A stretch of 64,000 nt of DNA from Pseudomonas sp. Irchel s3b2 (GTDB lineage: Bacteria; Pseudomonadota; Gammaproteobacteria; Pseudomonadales; Pseudomonadaceae), in assembly GCF_900187445.1 (NCBI RefSeq), contig NZ_FYEB01000001.1, positions 62,001 through 126,000 on the forward strand, read 5' to 3'. Position numbers and translations under genes: made by a program. Each line of letters opens with the position of its first letter. The first letter of the stretch is position 1. Below, one piece after another: positions 1 to 9,364 of this stretch. Below the pieces are notes generated by a model that ran no database searches, was not told where the DNA came from, and saw only the letters and a list, made by a program, of their open reading frames with translations.

Positions 1-341
1 GCAACGGTCGGCAGTGGATGTCGTGGATTCATATCAAGGATCAAATCGCCCTGATTGATTTTCTTCTGCATCGCAATGAGGCCAGCGGTCCATATAATGC
101 CTGCGCGCCCACGCCGGTGCGCAATCGCGAGTTCGCCCAAACGTTGGGTAGTGTGTTGCATCGTCCGGCGTTCATGCCGATGCCGACTCTCGTGTTGAAG
201 GTGGGCCTGGGCGAGTTGTCATTGCTACTGCTGGGTGGCCAGAAGGCCATGCCGGCTCGCTTGCTGGAAGCGGGCTTCACTTTCCAGTTCACCGATTTGC
301 GCGCGGCGTTGGACGATGTGTCCAGCCGCCTTAAGAAATAG
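1..341 (+). CDS. TIGR01777-family NAD-dependent epimerase, C-terminal part
   Basis: The reading frame is already open at the window edge (codons run from base 3), so the N-terminal Rossmann part lies outside. The visible end matches the DUF1731 tail of YfcH-type SDR epimerases: the stretch [20 protein letters not shown], then [20 protein letters not shown] and a final [17 protein letters not shown]. Family members are about 300 residues and their substrate is unknown. The gene stops 8 bases before hemH and is probably co-transcribed with it. The same pair is adjacent in other pseudomonads, as I recall. Function beyond the fold is not known. Confidence 0.85.
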   Translation, partial: NGRQWMSWIHIKDQIALIDFLLHRNEASGPYNACAPTPVRNREFAQTLGSVLHRPAFMPMPTLVLKVGLGELSLLLLGGQKAMPARLLEAGFTFQFTDLRAALDDVSSRLKK

Positions 342-349
342 GACGTTGC

Positions 350-1372
350 ATGACCGATCACGCGTTGCTTCTGGTCAACCTGGGTTCACCCGCTTCCACC
401 TCGGTGGCGGATGTGCGCAGTTACCTCAATCAATTTCTGATGGACCCGTATGTGATCGACCTGCCATGGCCGGTGCGGCGTTTGCTGGTGTCATTGATTC
501 TGATCAAGCGCCCGGAGCAGTCGGCCCACGCTTATGCGTCGATCTGGTGGGCAGACGGCTCGCCACTGGTGGTGCTCAGCCGTCGACTGCAACAGGCCAT
601 GACCCGGGAATGGACCCACGGACCTGTTGAGCTGGCGATGCGTTACGGCGAGCCGTCGATTGAATCGGCACTGGTGCGGCTGGCTGCCCAGGGACACAAG
701 AAAGTGACGCTGGCGCCGCTCTATCCGCAGTTCGCCGACAGCACGGTGACCACGGTGATCGAAGAAGCCAGGCGGGTGGTGCGGGAGAAGAAACTCGACG
801 TGCAGTTCTCGATTCTCCAGCCGTTCTACGATCAGCCGGAATACCTCGATGCGTTGGTTGCCAGTGCCAAACCTTATCTGGAGCAGGATTACGATCACCT
901 GTTATTGAGCTTCCACGGTTTGCCGGAACGGCACTTGAAGAAGCTCAACCCAGGACACAGCTTCGAAGGTGGCGGCGATTGCTGCGCCGGGGCACCGCCG
1001 GAAGTGGTCGCGACCTGTTACCGCGGGCAGTGCCTGCGCACCGCCGCAGAGTTTGCCGGGCGCATGGGCCTGCCGGACGGCAAGTGGTCGGTGTCGTTCC
1101 AGTCGCGACTGGGGCGGGCCAAATGGATCGAACCCTACACCGAAGCGCGCCTCGATGAGTTGGCCAAAAGTGGCGTGAAGAAAATCCTGGTGATGTGCCC
1201 GGCGTTCGTCGCCGATTGCATCGAAACGCTGGAAGAGATCGGTGATCGCGGGAAGGAGCAATTCCGCGAAGCGGGAGGGGAGGAGTTGGTGCTGGTGCCG
1301 TGCCTTAACGAGAATCCGCAGTGGGCCAAGGCGTTGAACGTATTGTGTGAACGGGCGCCGATAGCCCTGTAG
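350..1372 (+). CDS. hemH: Ferrochelatase
   Basis: Inserts Fe2+ into protoporphyrin IX, the last step of haem synthesis, at the inner membrane face. The protein has 340 residues, normal for bacterial HemH. It starts [14 protein letters not shown], the typical N-terminus. The metal-binding histidine is His189 in [11 protein letters not shown], and the second active-site block [13 protein letters not shown] lies at about 286-298. Directly after the histidine loop there are four cysteines, Cys211, Cys212, Cys223 and Cys228. This pattern resembles the internal cysteine set of [2Fe-2S] ferrochelatases from some bacteria and is absent from E. coli HemH. The ATG follows the epimerase gene by 8 bases. 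A strong palindromic repeat lies just after the stop. Confidence 0.97.
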   Translation: MTDHALLLVNLGSPASTSVADVRSYLNQFLMDPYVIDLPWPVRRLLVSLILIKRPEQSAHAYASIWWADGSPLVVLSRRLQQAMTREWTHGPVELAMRYGEPSIESALVRLAAQGHKKVTLAPLYPQFADSTVTTVIEEARRVVREKKLDVQFSILQPFYDQPEYLDALVASAKPYLEQDYDHLLLSFHGLPERHLKKLNPGHSFEGGGDCCAGAPPEVVATCYRGQCLRTAAEFAGRMGLPDGKWSVSFQSRLGRAKWIEPYTEARLDELAKSGVKKILVMCPAFVADCIETLEEIGDRGKEQFREAGGEELVLVPCLNENPQWAKALNVLCERAPIAL

Positions 1373-1375
1373 TCA

Positions 1376-1479
1376 TGATCGTTCCCACGCTCTGCGTGGG
1401 AATGCCTCTGGGGACGCTCCGCGTCCAGTGACGCGGAGCGTTACGGGCTGTATTCCCACGCAGAGCGTGGGAACGATCA
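1376..1479. repeat. Palindromic element with 28-bp inverted ends, copy 1
   Basis: Bases 1376-1403 and 1452-1479 are perfect inverted copies of a 28-base end beginning TGATCGTTCCCACGCTCTGC. Each end is itself nearly self-complementary (TTCCCACGC-TCT-GCGTGGGAA). The core holds a second dyad, ACGCTCCGCGTC/GACGCGGAGCGT. It lies between the convergent hemH and uraA genes. A second copy is at 42899-43010. Confidence 0.9.
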
Positions 1480-1485
1480 GTTCAC

Positions 1486-2760
1486 TCAGAGCAGCGATTC
1501 ATCCGCCTGCTTGTGCTTCCAGCTGTCATGGCCCGGCAGCAACAAGTTCAGCGCAATCGCCACCACCGCGCACAGCGCGATGCCTTTGAGGCCGAAATCG
1601 TCCGGGCCAGTTCCTGTACCGACCAGCACGCCGCCAATCCCGAACACCAGCGTCACCGAGACAATCACCAGATTGCGTGCTTCGCCCAGGTCGATCTTGT
1701 GGCGAATCATTGTGTTCATCCCCACTGCGGCGATCGAACCGAACAACAGGCAGAGAATCCCGCCCATCACCGGCACCGGGATGCTTTGCAGCAGGGCGCC
1801 GAATTTGCCGATGAACGCCAGGCTGATCGCAAAGATCGCCGCCCAGGTCATGATTTTCGGGTTGTAGTTTTTGGTCAGCATCACCGCGCCAGTCACTTCG
1901 GCGTAGGTGGTGTTGGGTGGGCCGCCAAACAGGCCGGCTGCGGTGGTGGCAATGCCATCGCCGAGCAGGGTGCGGTGCAGGCCGGGCTTCTTCAGGTAAT
2001 CGCGACCGGTCACGCTACCGACCGCGATCACGCCGCCGATGTGCTCGATGGCCGGGGCGAGGGCTACCGGAACGATGAACAGAATCGCCTGCCAGTTGAA
2101 TTCCGGCGCCGTGAACTGGGGAATCGCGAACCACGGTGCAGCAGCAATCTTCGCGGTGTCGACCACGCCGAAATAGAACGCCATGGCAAAACCGACCAGC
2201 ACACCGGAGATGATCGGCACCAGGCGGAAAATGCCTTTACCGAACACCGCGACGATCAGAGTAGTCAGCAGCGCCGGCATCGAGATCAACATCGCCGTCT
2301 GGTAAGGAATCAGCTCGGTGCCGTCGCCGGCCTTGCCCATCGCCATGTTGGCGGCGATCGGCGCCATGGCCAGGCCGATGGAGATGATCACCGGGCCAAT
2401 TACCACCGGTGGCAACAGGCGATCGATGAACCCGGTGCCTTTGATCTTCACGGCAAGGCCGAGGAAGGTGTAGACGAAACCGGCCGCCATCACACCGCCC
2501 ATGGTCGCTGCCAGGCCAAACTGGCCCTTGGCGAGAATGATCGGCGTGATGAAGGCGAAGCTCGAAGCGAGGAACACCGGCACCTGACGCCCGGTAACGA
2601 TCTGGAACAGAATCGTCCCAAGGCCTGCGGTGAATAGCGCGACGTTCGGGTCGAGGCCGGTAATCAACGGCATCAACACCAACGCCCCAAAGGCCACGAA
2701 CAGCATCTGTGCACCCGACAGCACTGTGCGCCAGAGCGGATCGTTGAACTCTTCCTGCAT
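1486..2760 (-). CDS. uraA: Uracil/xanthine permease (NCS2 family)
   Basis: Inner-membrane proton-coupled uracil transporter. The protein has 424 residues with about 14 hydrophobic segments, as expected for the NCS2 family. It ends its conserved core with PPNTTYAEVTGAVMLTKN, the UraA-type signature region. I chose ATG 2760 (MQEEFNDPLW); an in-frame TTG lies two codons upstream at 2766. The gene starts 2 bases after the stop of upp, so the two are translationally coupled, and AGAAGGACG at the end of upp can serve as ribosome site. Pairing with upp supports uracil rather than xanthine as the substrate. Confidence 0.93.
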   Translation of the reverse strand: MQEEFNDPLWRTVLSGAQMLFVAFGALVLMPLITGLDPNVALFTAGLGTILFQIVTGRQVPVFLASSFAFITPIILAKGQFGLAATMGGVMAAGFVYTFLGLAVKIKGTGFIDRLLPPVVIGPVIISIGLAMAPIAANMAMGKAGDGTELIPYQTAMLISMPALLTTLIVAVFGKGIFRLVPIISGVLVGFAMAFYFGVVDTAKIAAAPWFAIPQFTAPEFNWQAILFIVPVALAPAIEHIGGVIAVGSVTGRDYLKKPGLHRTLLGDGIATTAAGLFGGPPNTTYAEVTGAVMLTKNYNPKIMTWAAIFAISLAFIGKFGALLQSIPVPVMGGILCLLFGSIAAVGMNTMIRHKIDLGEARNLVIVSVTLVFGIGGVLVGTGTGPDDFGLKGIALCAVVAIALNLLLPGHDSWKHKQADESLL

Positions 2761-2762
2761 GC

Positions 2763-3401
2763 TCAAGCGTCCTTCTGCTTGGTGCCGAAGATCTTGTCAC
2801 CGGCATCGCCCAAGCCTGGGATGATGTAACCGTGTTCGTTCAGTTTTTGATCGATGGAAGCGGTGTAAATGATCACGTCCGGGTGAGCCTTCTCAACCAT
2901 GGCAATGCCTTCTGGCGCTGCGACCAGCACCATGGCGCGGATATCCTTGCAGCCGGCCTTTTTCAGCAGGTCGATGGTGGCGACCATCGAACCACCGGTG
3001 GCGAGCATCGGGTCGATGATCATCGCCAGCCGTTCGTCGATTTCCGGCACCAGTTTCTCAAGGTAGGTGTGGGCTTCGAGGGTTTCCTCGTTGCGGGCCA
3101 CGCCCACGGCGCTGACTTTGGCGCCCGGGATCAGGCTCAGCACACCTTCGAGCATGCCGATACCGGCACGCAGGATCGGCACCACGGTAATTTTCTTGCC
3201 GGCGATTTTCTCGACCGACACCGTGCCGCACCAGCCTTCGATGTCGTAGCTTTCCAGCGGCAAGTCTTTGGTGGCTTCATAAGTCAGTAGGGCACCGACT
3301 TCCTGAGCGAGCTCACGGAAATTCTTCGTGCTAATGTCGGCGCGGCGCATGAGGCCAAGTTTATGACGGATCAGCGGATGGCGGATCTCGAGGATGGGCA
3401 T
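2763..3401 (-). CDS. upp: Uracil phosphoribosyltransferase
   Basis: Salvage enzyme converting uracil and PRPP to UMP in the cytoplasm. The protein has 212 residues, close to the usual 208-212. It starts [19 protein letters not shown], which matches the family N-terminus, so the start at 3401 is preferred to the upstream in-frame start at 3425. The PRPP-binding loop is [13 protein letters not shown] near residue 130, and the uracil-binding end [20 protein letters not shown] is intact. It is first in a two-gene operon with uraA. No regulatory leader was recognised in the 177 bases separating it from the divergent hpt gene. Confidence 0.97.
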   Translation of the reverse strand: MPILEIRHPLIRHKLGLMRRADISTKNFRELAQEVGALLTYEATKDLPLESYDIEGWCGTVSVEKIAGKKITVVPILRAGIGMLEGVLSLIPGAKVSAVGVARNEETLEAHTYLEKLVPEIDERLAMIIDPMLATGGSMVATIDLLKKAGCKDIRAMVLVAAPEGIAMVEKAHPDVIIYTASIDQKLNEHGYIIPGLGDAGDKIFGTKQKDA

Positions 3402-3578
3402 GGGAAAGGCTCCGGCGGCGGGCAAAAAAACCGGCCTAGATTAATCTATCCGTGGGTGTTGTCCTATAGACATATAGAACGTTAGTCCACAAACGCTTGA
3501 TCTGGCCTCGCTTGATGCGTACCTTTGCCCGCTTTTCCGAATCCGACCCTCCCCTCAATCCCCCCCTTGGAGAGCGCC

Positions 3579-4136
3579 ATGTCCGCTGATCTCGAGCATA
3601 TCCGTCAAATCATGCGAGAGGCTGACTGCCTGTACACCGAAGCTGAAGTCGAGGCGGCCATTGCCCGCGTCGGTGCGCAAATCAACGATCAACTGGCGGA
3701 CAGCAACCCAGTGGTGTTCTGTGTGATGAACGGCGGTCTGATTTTCTCCGGCAAACTGCTGACGCATCTGAACTTCCCGCTGGAAGCGTCCTACCTGCAT
3801 GCCACCCGTTATCGCAACGAAACCAGCGGCGGCGAGCTGTTCTGGAAAGCCAAGCCGGAAGTCTCATTCATTGACCGCGACGTACTGATCATCGATGACA
3901 TCCTCGATGAAGGTCACACCTTGGGCGCGATCATCGACTTCTGCAAACACGCCGGTGCCCGTGCCGTGCACACCGCCGTGCTGATCGACAAGGACCACGA
4001 TCGCAAGGCTCGCCCGGACCTGAAAGCCGATTTCGTCGGCCTGCCGTGCATCGACCGTTACATCTTCGGTTACGGCATGGACTACAAAGGCTACTGGCGT
4101 AACGCCAACGGGATTTTTGCCGTTAAAGGCATGTAA
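3579..4136 (+). CDS. hpt: Hypoxanthine-guanine phosphoribosyltransferase
   Basis: Purine salvage enzyme that transfers phosphoribose from PRPP to hypoxanthine or guanine. The protein has 185 residues and starts MSADLEHIRQIM; ATG 3579 follows a TTGGAGAG ribosome site, and an earlier in-frame start at 3525 is proline-rich and unlikely. The PRPP loop is VLIIDDILDEGHTLG and the base-pocket region is FVGLPCIDRYIFGYGMDYKG. The protein belongs to the shorter hypoxanthine-guanine type used by pseudomonads rather than the E. coli Hpt type. It is divergent from upp-uraA, so three nucleobase salvage or uptake genes sit together. Confidence 0.9.
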   Translation: MSADLEHIRQIMREADCLYTEAEVEAAIARVGAQINDQLADSNPVVFCVMNGGLIFSGKLLTHLNFPLEASYLHATRYRNETSGGELFWKAKPEVSFIDRDVLIIDDILDEGHTLGAIIDFCKHAGARAVHTAVLIDKDHDRKARPDLKADFVGLPCIDRYIFGYGMDYKGYWRNANGIFAVKGM

Positions 4137-4236
4137 GCAGGATGACGGTCTGGGGGCGATTTGCCGCCAGGCACGTTGAGGCTTGAATGCAAGGCCTCAC
4201 ATCGGGATGCGTGCGCAGTTTGCTTGAACTGCGTGC

Positions 4237-5958
4237 TCAGTTCTGTCCGGCAAGCCAGCGTTCGCTTTTGCGTCGAGCCTGTTCCAGGTTATTCACGTAG
4301 GCCAACTTGCGCTGTTCCCGATGGATGCCCGCCCGCCTGAGTTTCAGGCGTACCCGTGGAGCGGTTCCGACCAGAATCAGGCCGATGCCGTCGGTGAGGT
4401 AATCCCTGAGGATATTGTCGAAGGCAGCCAGAGCTGTCATGTCCAGCATGGGCACGGCGCTCATCTCGACGATCACCACTTTGACCTCGGGGCTGAATTT
4501 GCGCAGTACGCCCAGGGCTTTTTCCGCCGCGCCAAAAAACAGCGGCCCACGTATCGCATAGCAACGAACATGCTCCGGCATATCCTGCAAGGCTTGATGG
4601 AACTCGCGAGGCAGTTCGGCGGTGTCCGTGAGGTCGCTCATGCGTTTGATGAACAAGCCGGCGGCCAGCAACAGGCCGACGGCGACGGCCAGCACCATAT
4701 CGAACAGCACCGTCAGGCTCAGGCAAGTCAGCAAGACCAGTACATCGCTGCGTGGTGCGATGCGCAGGGTATGCACGACGTGCCGGGCCTCGCTCATGTT
4801 CCATGCCACCATCACCAGCAATGCCGCCAGCGCCGCCATCGGCAAGTAGCTGAACAGGGGTGCGAGGGCGAGTATCGCCAGCAATACCACTGCGCTGTGG
4901 ATAATCGCCGCCAATGGTGAAAACGCCCCGCTGCGCACATTGGTGGCGCTGCGGGCGATCGCCGCGGTGGCGGTAATGCCGCCGAACAGCGGTGCGACCA
5001 GATTGCCCAGGCCTTGACCCAGGAGTTCGGCATTGGGGTCGTGTTTGCTGCCCGTCATGCCATCGGCCACCACCGCGCACAATAACGATTCGATGGCGCC
5101 GAGCATGGCAATGGCGAAGGCTGGTGCCATTAATTGGCGGATCAAGTCGTAAGACAAGTGCAGCGGCTGGCCGTAGGGCCCCGGCAGATTCCACGGCCAG
5201 TCGAAGCTCGGCAGAAACGGCGGTATACCGGGGTGGCTGACGCCATCGACGATATAGCTGAAGCGTTCCCCCAGCGTCGCAATCGGTAACCCGCCGCGTT
5301 CCAGTGCCACCCCCAGCAATGCGCCGACGGCCAGCGCCACCAAATGCCCCGGAATCCTCGGCACAAAGCGCGGCCAGACGATCAGAACCGCCAGGCACAT
5401 GACACCGATGATCCCGTCCCCCAAGCGAGCGCTGGGTAACGCCTGAAGCAGCGCACCTAATTGCTCGATGTAATGTTCGGCATGCCCGGCGGTACTCAGG
5501 CCCAGCAAATCCTTTAATTGAAGGGTGGCGATAACAATGCCGATCCCGGCGGTAAAGCCCAAGGTCACTGGATAAGGGATGTACTGAATCAGCCGTCCGG
5601 CCCGAATCAGCCCCAAGGCAATCAGGATTACCCCGGCAAGCATGGTGCAGAGCAGCAGGCCACCCAGGCCATATTGTTGGGTGATCGGCAGCAGTATCAC
5701 CACGAATGCGGCTGTTGGCCCGCTGACATTGAAGCGCGAGCCTCCCGTGAGGGCGATCAGCGGGGCAGCGATCAGTACCGTATACAAACCCTGCTGGGGC
5801 GCTACCCCCACTGCAATTGCCAGGGCCATGGCCAGAGGGATGGCGATAATCCCGACCGTCACCCCGGCACTGATATCGCCGCGCAAACGTCTGAGGCTAT
5901 AACCTGCGCGCCAGGTCTGACGCCAGGCGGCGAATAACGGGGGCATGGAGAATGACAT
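4237..5958 (-). CDS. SulP family anion transporter with STAS domain
   Basis: Inner-membrane SLC26/SulP carrier, 573 residues. About 11-12 hydrophobic segments fill residues 25-430, beginning with the SulP entry block LRGDISAGVTVGIIAIPLAM. The cytoplasmic STAS domain follows at about 450-560 (VVIVEMSAVPMLDMTALAAF). Members move sulfate, bicarbonate or dicarboxylates, and the sequence alone does not say which. I chose ATG 5958 (MSFSMPPLFAAW) because the longer open frame upstream reads as non-coding and overlaps the divergent gene at 6110. No cysteine-synthesis or carbonic anhydrase gene lies beside it to suggest the ion. Confidence 0.9.
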   Translation of the reverse strand: MSFSMPPLFAAWRQTWRAGYSLRRLRGDISAGVTVGIIAIPLAMALAIAVGVAPQQGLYTVLIAAPLIALTGGSRFNVSGPTAAFVVILLPITQQYGLGGLLLCTMLAGVILIALGLIRAGRLIQYIPYPVTLGFTAGIGIVIATLQLKDLLGLSTAGHAEHYIEQLGALLQALPSARLGDGIIGVMCLAVLIVWPRFVPRIPGHLVALAVGALLGVALERGGLPIATLGERFSYIVDGVSHPGIPPFLPSFDWPWNLPGPYGQPLHLSYDLIRQLMAPAFAIAMLGAIESLLCAVVADGMTGSKHDPNAELLGQGLGNLVAPLFGGITATAAIARSATNVRSGAFSPLAAIIHSAVVLLAILALAPLFSYLPMAALAALLVMVAWNMSEARHVVHTLRIAPRSDVLVLLTCLSLTVLFDMVLAVAVGLLLAAGLFIKRMSDLTDTAELPREFHQALQDMPEHVRCYAIRGPLFFGAAEKALGVLRKFSPEVKVVIVEMSAVPMLDMTALAAFDNILRDYLTDGIGLILVGTAPRVRLKLRRAGIHREQRKLAYVNNLEQARRKSERWLAGQN

Positions 5959-6109
5959 GGGTACTCCACAACAGAGGGTGCACTGTCGAAATGGGGCTGA
6001 AAGCTCTTTCAGTATGCCCAGCCTTGTCTTCCAGAGTATTGACCTGGATCGGTTATTCGCCGGGTAGATCCTCATGCTAGAGTGCTCGGCCTCGCCCCCG
6101 GAGCCCGTC

Positions 6110-6595
6110 ATGAGCCTTTTGATCCGCAGCTGCGCCGCCCTGTTGCTGACCGTCAGCCTGCCCTTGGCTGCCGCTCCGGCGCCGATGCACGCGCAGTTTT
6201 TACCCCCGGACGACCTGACCCTGCGCGATGCTGAACCCGAGCAGCAGCAACTGTTGCAGATCACCGAGTATTCGGTGGTGATCGGCAGCCAGCGCCAGTC
6301 CAACCAACAGCCGATCCCCGTCACATCGCCACTGCTGATCCGCCTCAAGGGCAAATCCTTGAACAAGGGCGCGACCATCAGCCAGGTGCTGGTCAACTTT
6401 GATGGCGAAAGCAAAAGCCTGAAAAAGCCGATCTACGACGAAAAGCGCAAGACTCTGACGCTCTTCTACCCAATGGCCCAGTACCGGGTGGTGATCGACT
6501 TGTTGCGCAATGACACGGTGTATTGCCAGTTCCTCAGCTACGCCAACGGCCATATCTGGGCCGATTTGCACACAGGCAGCGTTCGTCCGCGTTGA
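6110..6595 (+). CDS. Exported protein of unknown function
   Basis: The protein has 161 residues with a clear N-terminal signal peptide: MSLLIRSCAALLLTVSLPLA, then AAAPAPMHA with a likely AxA cleavage site near residue 26. The mature part is mixed alpha/beta with no motif I recognise. It has phrases such as ITEYSVVIGSQRQSNQQPIP and FYPMAQYRVVIDLLRNDTVY and only one cysteine, so no disulphide is expected. ATG 6110 is preferred to the open-frame start at 6074 because the signal peptide begins there. It is divergent from the SulP gene and lies 63 bases before the PA4642-type gene. It is probably periplasmic. Confidence 0.75.
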   Translation: MSLLIRSCAALLLTVSLPLAAAPAPMHAQFLPPDDLTLRDAEPEQQQLLQITEYSVVIGSQRQSNQQPIPVTSPLLIRLKGKSLNKGATISQVLVNFDGESKSLKKPIYDEKRKTLTLFYPMAQYRVVIDLLRNDTVYCQFLSYANGHIWADLHTGSVRPR

Positions 6596-6658
6596 GCCTG
6601 GCGCCTGCACAGGGGTAAACTGCCCGCCCCGTGAAATGTCTGCGAGCTGGAGTCGGCA

Positions 6659-6946
6659 ATGCGTAAAGATAAGAAGCAAGTGATTGGTGACGAGATCGGC
6701 GATGCGCAGATCAAACTGTTCCTTGATTTCGAGCCAGTCGACGCCACTTCACCGTCGCTGCACAAACTGATCAAGGCGTACCGTGGCCTGCGCATCGATG
6801 ACTTCGAGCGTTTTCTGACGTTCTTTGTTGAAGCCGGCCTGGACCTGGATGGCAAGGATGAGCACGGCAATGACTTCGTCGCCCTGATCAAGGATCAGCG
6901 CAATGCCCCGGATTACATTGAGCTGATCGAAAAAGCGCGTGGCTGA
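6659..6946 (+). CDS. PA4642-family conserved small protein
   Basis: Acidic cytoplasmic protein of 95 residues that I recognise as the conserved Pseudomonas PA4642 type. It begins MRKDKKQVIGDEIGDAQIKL and ends PDYIELIEKARG. It lacks a signal peptide, membrane segment or catalytic motif. The central part (FERFLTFFVEAGLDLDGKDE) reads like an ankyrin-type helix pair: loss of a residue deeper in a counted hierarchy is typical of such folds, but only one unit is present. A GAGCTGGAG ribosome site precedes ATG 6659. Its neighbour mqo is the same in P. aeruginosa, as I recall. Function unknown. Confidence 0.85.
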   Translation: MRKDKKQVIGDEIGDAQIKLFLDFEPVDATSPSLHKLIKAYRGLRIDDFERFLTFFVEAGLDLDGKDEHGNDFVALIKDQRNAPDYIELIEKARG

Positions 6947-6978
6947 CCGCCTGCGCGGCATGTGAACGCCGCGCACCT

Positions 6979-7056
6979 TGTAGGAGCTGGCTTGCCAGCG
7001 AAGGCGGTGTCATTGGCACACCACGACGTCCCCTTCGCTGGCAAGCCAGCTCCTAC
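6979..7056. repeat. REP doublet (REPIN)
   Basis: Two inverted REP units, TGTAGGAGCTGGCTTGCCAG at the left and its complement ending GCTCCTAC at 7056, enclose a short spacer between the PA4642-type gene and the mqo terminator. Confidence 0.88.
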
Positions 7057-7064
7057 GACGGCCA

Positions 7065-7106
7065 TAAAAAAACGCCCCGCCCTCAATGAGGACGGGGCGT
7101 TTTTTA
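7065..7106. terminator. Bidirectional rho-independent terminator
   Basis: Stem ACGCCCCGTCC-type: ACGCCCCGCC and GGACGGGGCGT flank the loop CTCAATGA, with an A-run before and a T-run after. It serves mqo on the minus strand and the PA4642-type gene on the plus strand. Confidence 0.9.
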
Positions 7107-7116
7107 TGCTACCAAA

Positions 7117-8625
7117 TCAAGCGTAGCTTTCGGTCTCGTTACTGGCTTCAACCAATTCCAGCGCGACGTTGTTGTGCGCATTGATCTTGCGATACAGCGC
7201 AGCGTCGGTTTCCAGAACCTTTTCCCGAGCCGGGAAAATTTCCGCCAGTTTGGCAGCCCATTCGCCTTTGGCTTTGCTCGGGAAGCATTTCTCGATCAGT
7301 TCAAGCATGATCGAAACAGTCACCGAAGCGCCTGGCGAGGCGCCGAGCAGGGCGGCAAGGGAACCGTCCTTGGCCGCGACCAGTTCGGTGCCGAACTGCA
7401 GAACGCCGCCTTTCTTCGGGTCTTTCTTGATAATCTGCACCCGTTGGCCGGCCACTTCCAGGCGCCAGTCTTCGGCTTTTGCTTCAGGGTAGAAGCGACG
7501 CAGGGATTCCAGGCGCTGTTCCATCGACTGCATCACTTCGCTAACCAGGTACTTGGTCAGGTCCATGTTGTTTTTGGCCACGGCCAGCATCGGGCCGATG
7601 TTGCCGGCGCGGACCGACATTGGCAGGTCCATGAACGAACCGTGCTTGAGGAACTTGGTGGTGAAACCGGCATAAGGTCCGAACAGCAGGGACTTCTTAC
7701 CGTCGACCACGCGAGTGTCCAGGTGCGGCACGGACATCGGTGGCGAACCTACCGCAGCCTGGCTATAGACCTTGGCCTGGTGGTGCTTGACCACTTCCGG
7801 GTTGTCGCAACGCAGCCATTGGCCGCTGATCGGGAAGCCGCCGAAGCCTTTGCTTTCTTCGATACCTGACGCCTGCAACAGCGGCAATGCCGCGCCGCCA
7901 GCGCCGAGGAAGACGAATTTGGCGTCGACTTCACGGGTATTGCCGCTGTTGACGTCCTTGATGCTGACGGTCCAGCCGCCGTTGTTACGCTTCAGGCCGG
8001 TCACACGCTTGCAGTACTTGACCTGGGCATCGGGTGCGCTGGTCAGGTGCTTGAGCAATTGGTTGGTCAGGGCGCCGAAGTTGACGTCGGTGCCATTGAG
8101 CACGCGGGTGGCGGCGAGGGTTTCGCCAGGATCCCGACCAGGCATCATCAACGGCATCCACTCGGCCATTTTGGCCTTGTCTTCGGTGTATTCCATGTCC
8201 GAGAAAGCGTGGTGTTTGCTCAGCGTCTTGAAACGTTCCTTGAGGAAGGAGACGCCGTCGTCGCCCTGCACGAAGCTCAGGTGCGGTACCGGGCTGATGA
8301 ACGACTTGCACGAGCCGAACGTGCCTTTCTTGGTCAGGTAGGACCAGAACTGCTTCGACACCTCGAACTGGGTGTTGATGTGTACGGCTTTCTTGATGTC
8401 GACGGTGCCGTCGGCGGCCTGTGGCGTGTAGTTCAGCTCACACAGCCCGGCGTGACCGGTACCGGCGTTATTCCACGGATTGGAACTCTCCGCAGCACCG
8501 GAATCCATCAGCTCGACGACTTCCAGCTTGATCGCGGGGTCGAGCTCTTTGAGCAGTACAGCCAGGGTGGCACTCATGATGCCGGCCCCAACCAGTACTA
8601 CGTCGACTGCTTCGTTATGCGCCAT
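7117..8625 (-). CDS. mqo: Malate:quinone oxidoreductase
   Basis: FAD-dependent, membrane-associated enzyme oxidising malate to oxaloacetate and passing electrons to the quinone pool; it takes the TCA-cycle role of malate dehydrogenase in pseudomonads. The protein has 502 residues, in the family range. The N-terminal dinucleotide motif is [17 protein letters not shown], followed by the acidic [20 protein letters not shown] segment (shown in part) typical of Mqo. [19 protein letters not shown] in the middle is also characteristic. The ATG at 8625 follows a TTTGGAGACG ribosome site. Pseudomonads often carry two mqo paralogues, so this may be mqoA or mqoB type. It is monocistronic with its own terminator. 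Confidence 0.95.
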   Translation of the reverse strand: MAHNEAVDVVLVGAGIMSATLAVLLKELDPAIKLEVVELMDSGAAESSNPWNNAGTGHAGLCELNYTPQAADGTVDIKKAVHINTQFEVSKQFWSYLTKKGTFGSCKSFISPVPHLSFVQGDDGVSFLKERFKTLSKHHAFSDMEYTEDKAKMAEWMPLMMPGRDPGETLAATRVLNGTDVNFGALTNQLLKHLTSAPDAQVKYCKRVTGLKRNNGGWTVSIKDVNSGNTREVDAKFVFLGAGGAALPLLQASGIEESKGFGGFPISGQWLRCDNPEVVKHHQAKVYSQAAVGSPPMSVPHLDTRVVDGKKSLLFGPYAGFTTKFLKHGSFMDLPMSVRAGNIGPMLAVAKNNMDLTKYLVSEVMQSMEQRLESLRRFYPEAKAEDWRLEVAGQRVQIIKKDPKKGGVLQFGTELVAAKDGSLAALLGASPGASVTVSIMLELIEKCFPSKAKGEWAAKLAEIFPAREKVLETDAALYRKINAHNNVALELVEASNETESYA

Positions 8626-9364
8626 TTAACGCGTCTCCAAAATCTGCAGCACCAAATTGTCGGCATAGCTGCCAGGAGTGACGGGGCGTGTCAGTGATGC
8701 CCCAGGTACCCATGGCCAGGATCGCCATGTCCGAATCTTCGCAATTTTTCGCAACTTCGACGGATGCATGCGGCCTGGACTCAAGAGTCACATGAACTCA
8801 TTTCGGCGCGCGGCTGGCAATTCGACTTATGGTCGAGACATCCGTTTGTGCAACCAAATCCGTAGCGGACAGGCTTCAGGCTCCGGTGTTCGAGGAATAC
8901 TCGGTCCTGTGTCGTTGGGCTGTTTCAGACGCTAATGGTGCATGTTCAGACGCAAAACTATTCATTTGCTCGCCACACTCTTGTGAAGTTGTGAAAACCC
9001 GTTTTTTTCACGCTCTTTTGAAGACGTGAACCTCAAAAAAGGGCTGTCCCAGCCTGGCACCGTGCCCGGATGGATTGCCGCCATGGGGTACATGACAGGC
9101 AAAACGGGCAAACAGCTCAGTGACCGAGCGTAATGACAGCTCTGCAGATTCGCGAAAAGTGGTGTTTTGCTCAAGAAACAGCAAGCGCGCCAGCTTCACT
9201 CGATCTGTGTGGGCGGCTCTCTGTGGGCGGTGCGGGGGTGTCAATACCGAGGCATTAACGATGCTGCGAGGCCCGATCAGGAGACGTCCTTATAATCGGG
9301 GGGAGATTGTAACGAAGAAACGCAGGGAAATGGTCGTGTTTAATGACTTTTATTAGGCGTCTGG
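8626..9364. other. Long intergenic region without a recognisable gene
   Basis: There are 739 bases between the mqo start and the next small gene's stop. Short open frames exist on both strands (for example 9008-9244 minus and 9120-9356 plus), but they are rich in Arg/Ser/Pro, lack convincing ribosome sites and resemble no family I know. A short direct repeat TTCGCAA-TTTTTCGCAAC occurs near 8740-8757. The mqo promoter must lie in the first part. I recognise no sRNA or terminator here. Confidence 0.5.

Noticed and set aside
1513..2637. 374-codon plus-strand frame opposite uraA
   Set aside because: It is rich in Arg/His/Gln/Asp as expected for the complement of a GC-rich gene, has no domain and lies wholly within uraA.
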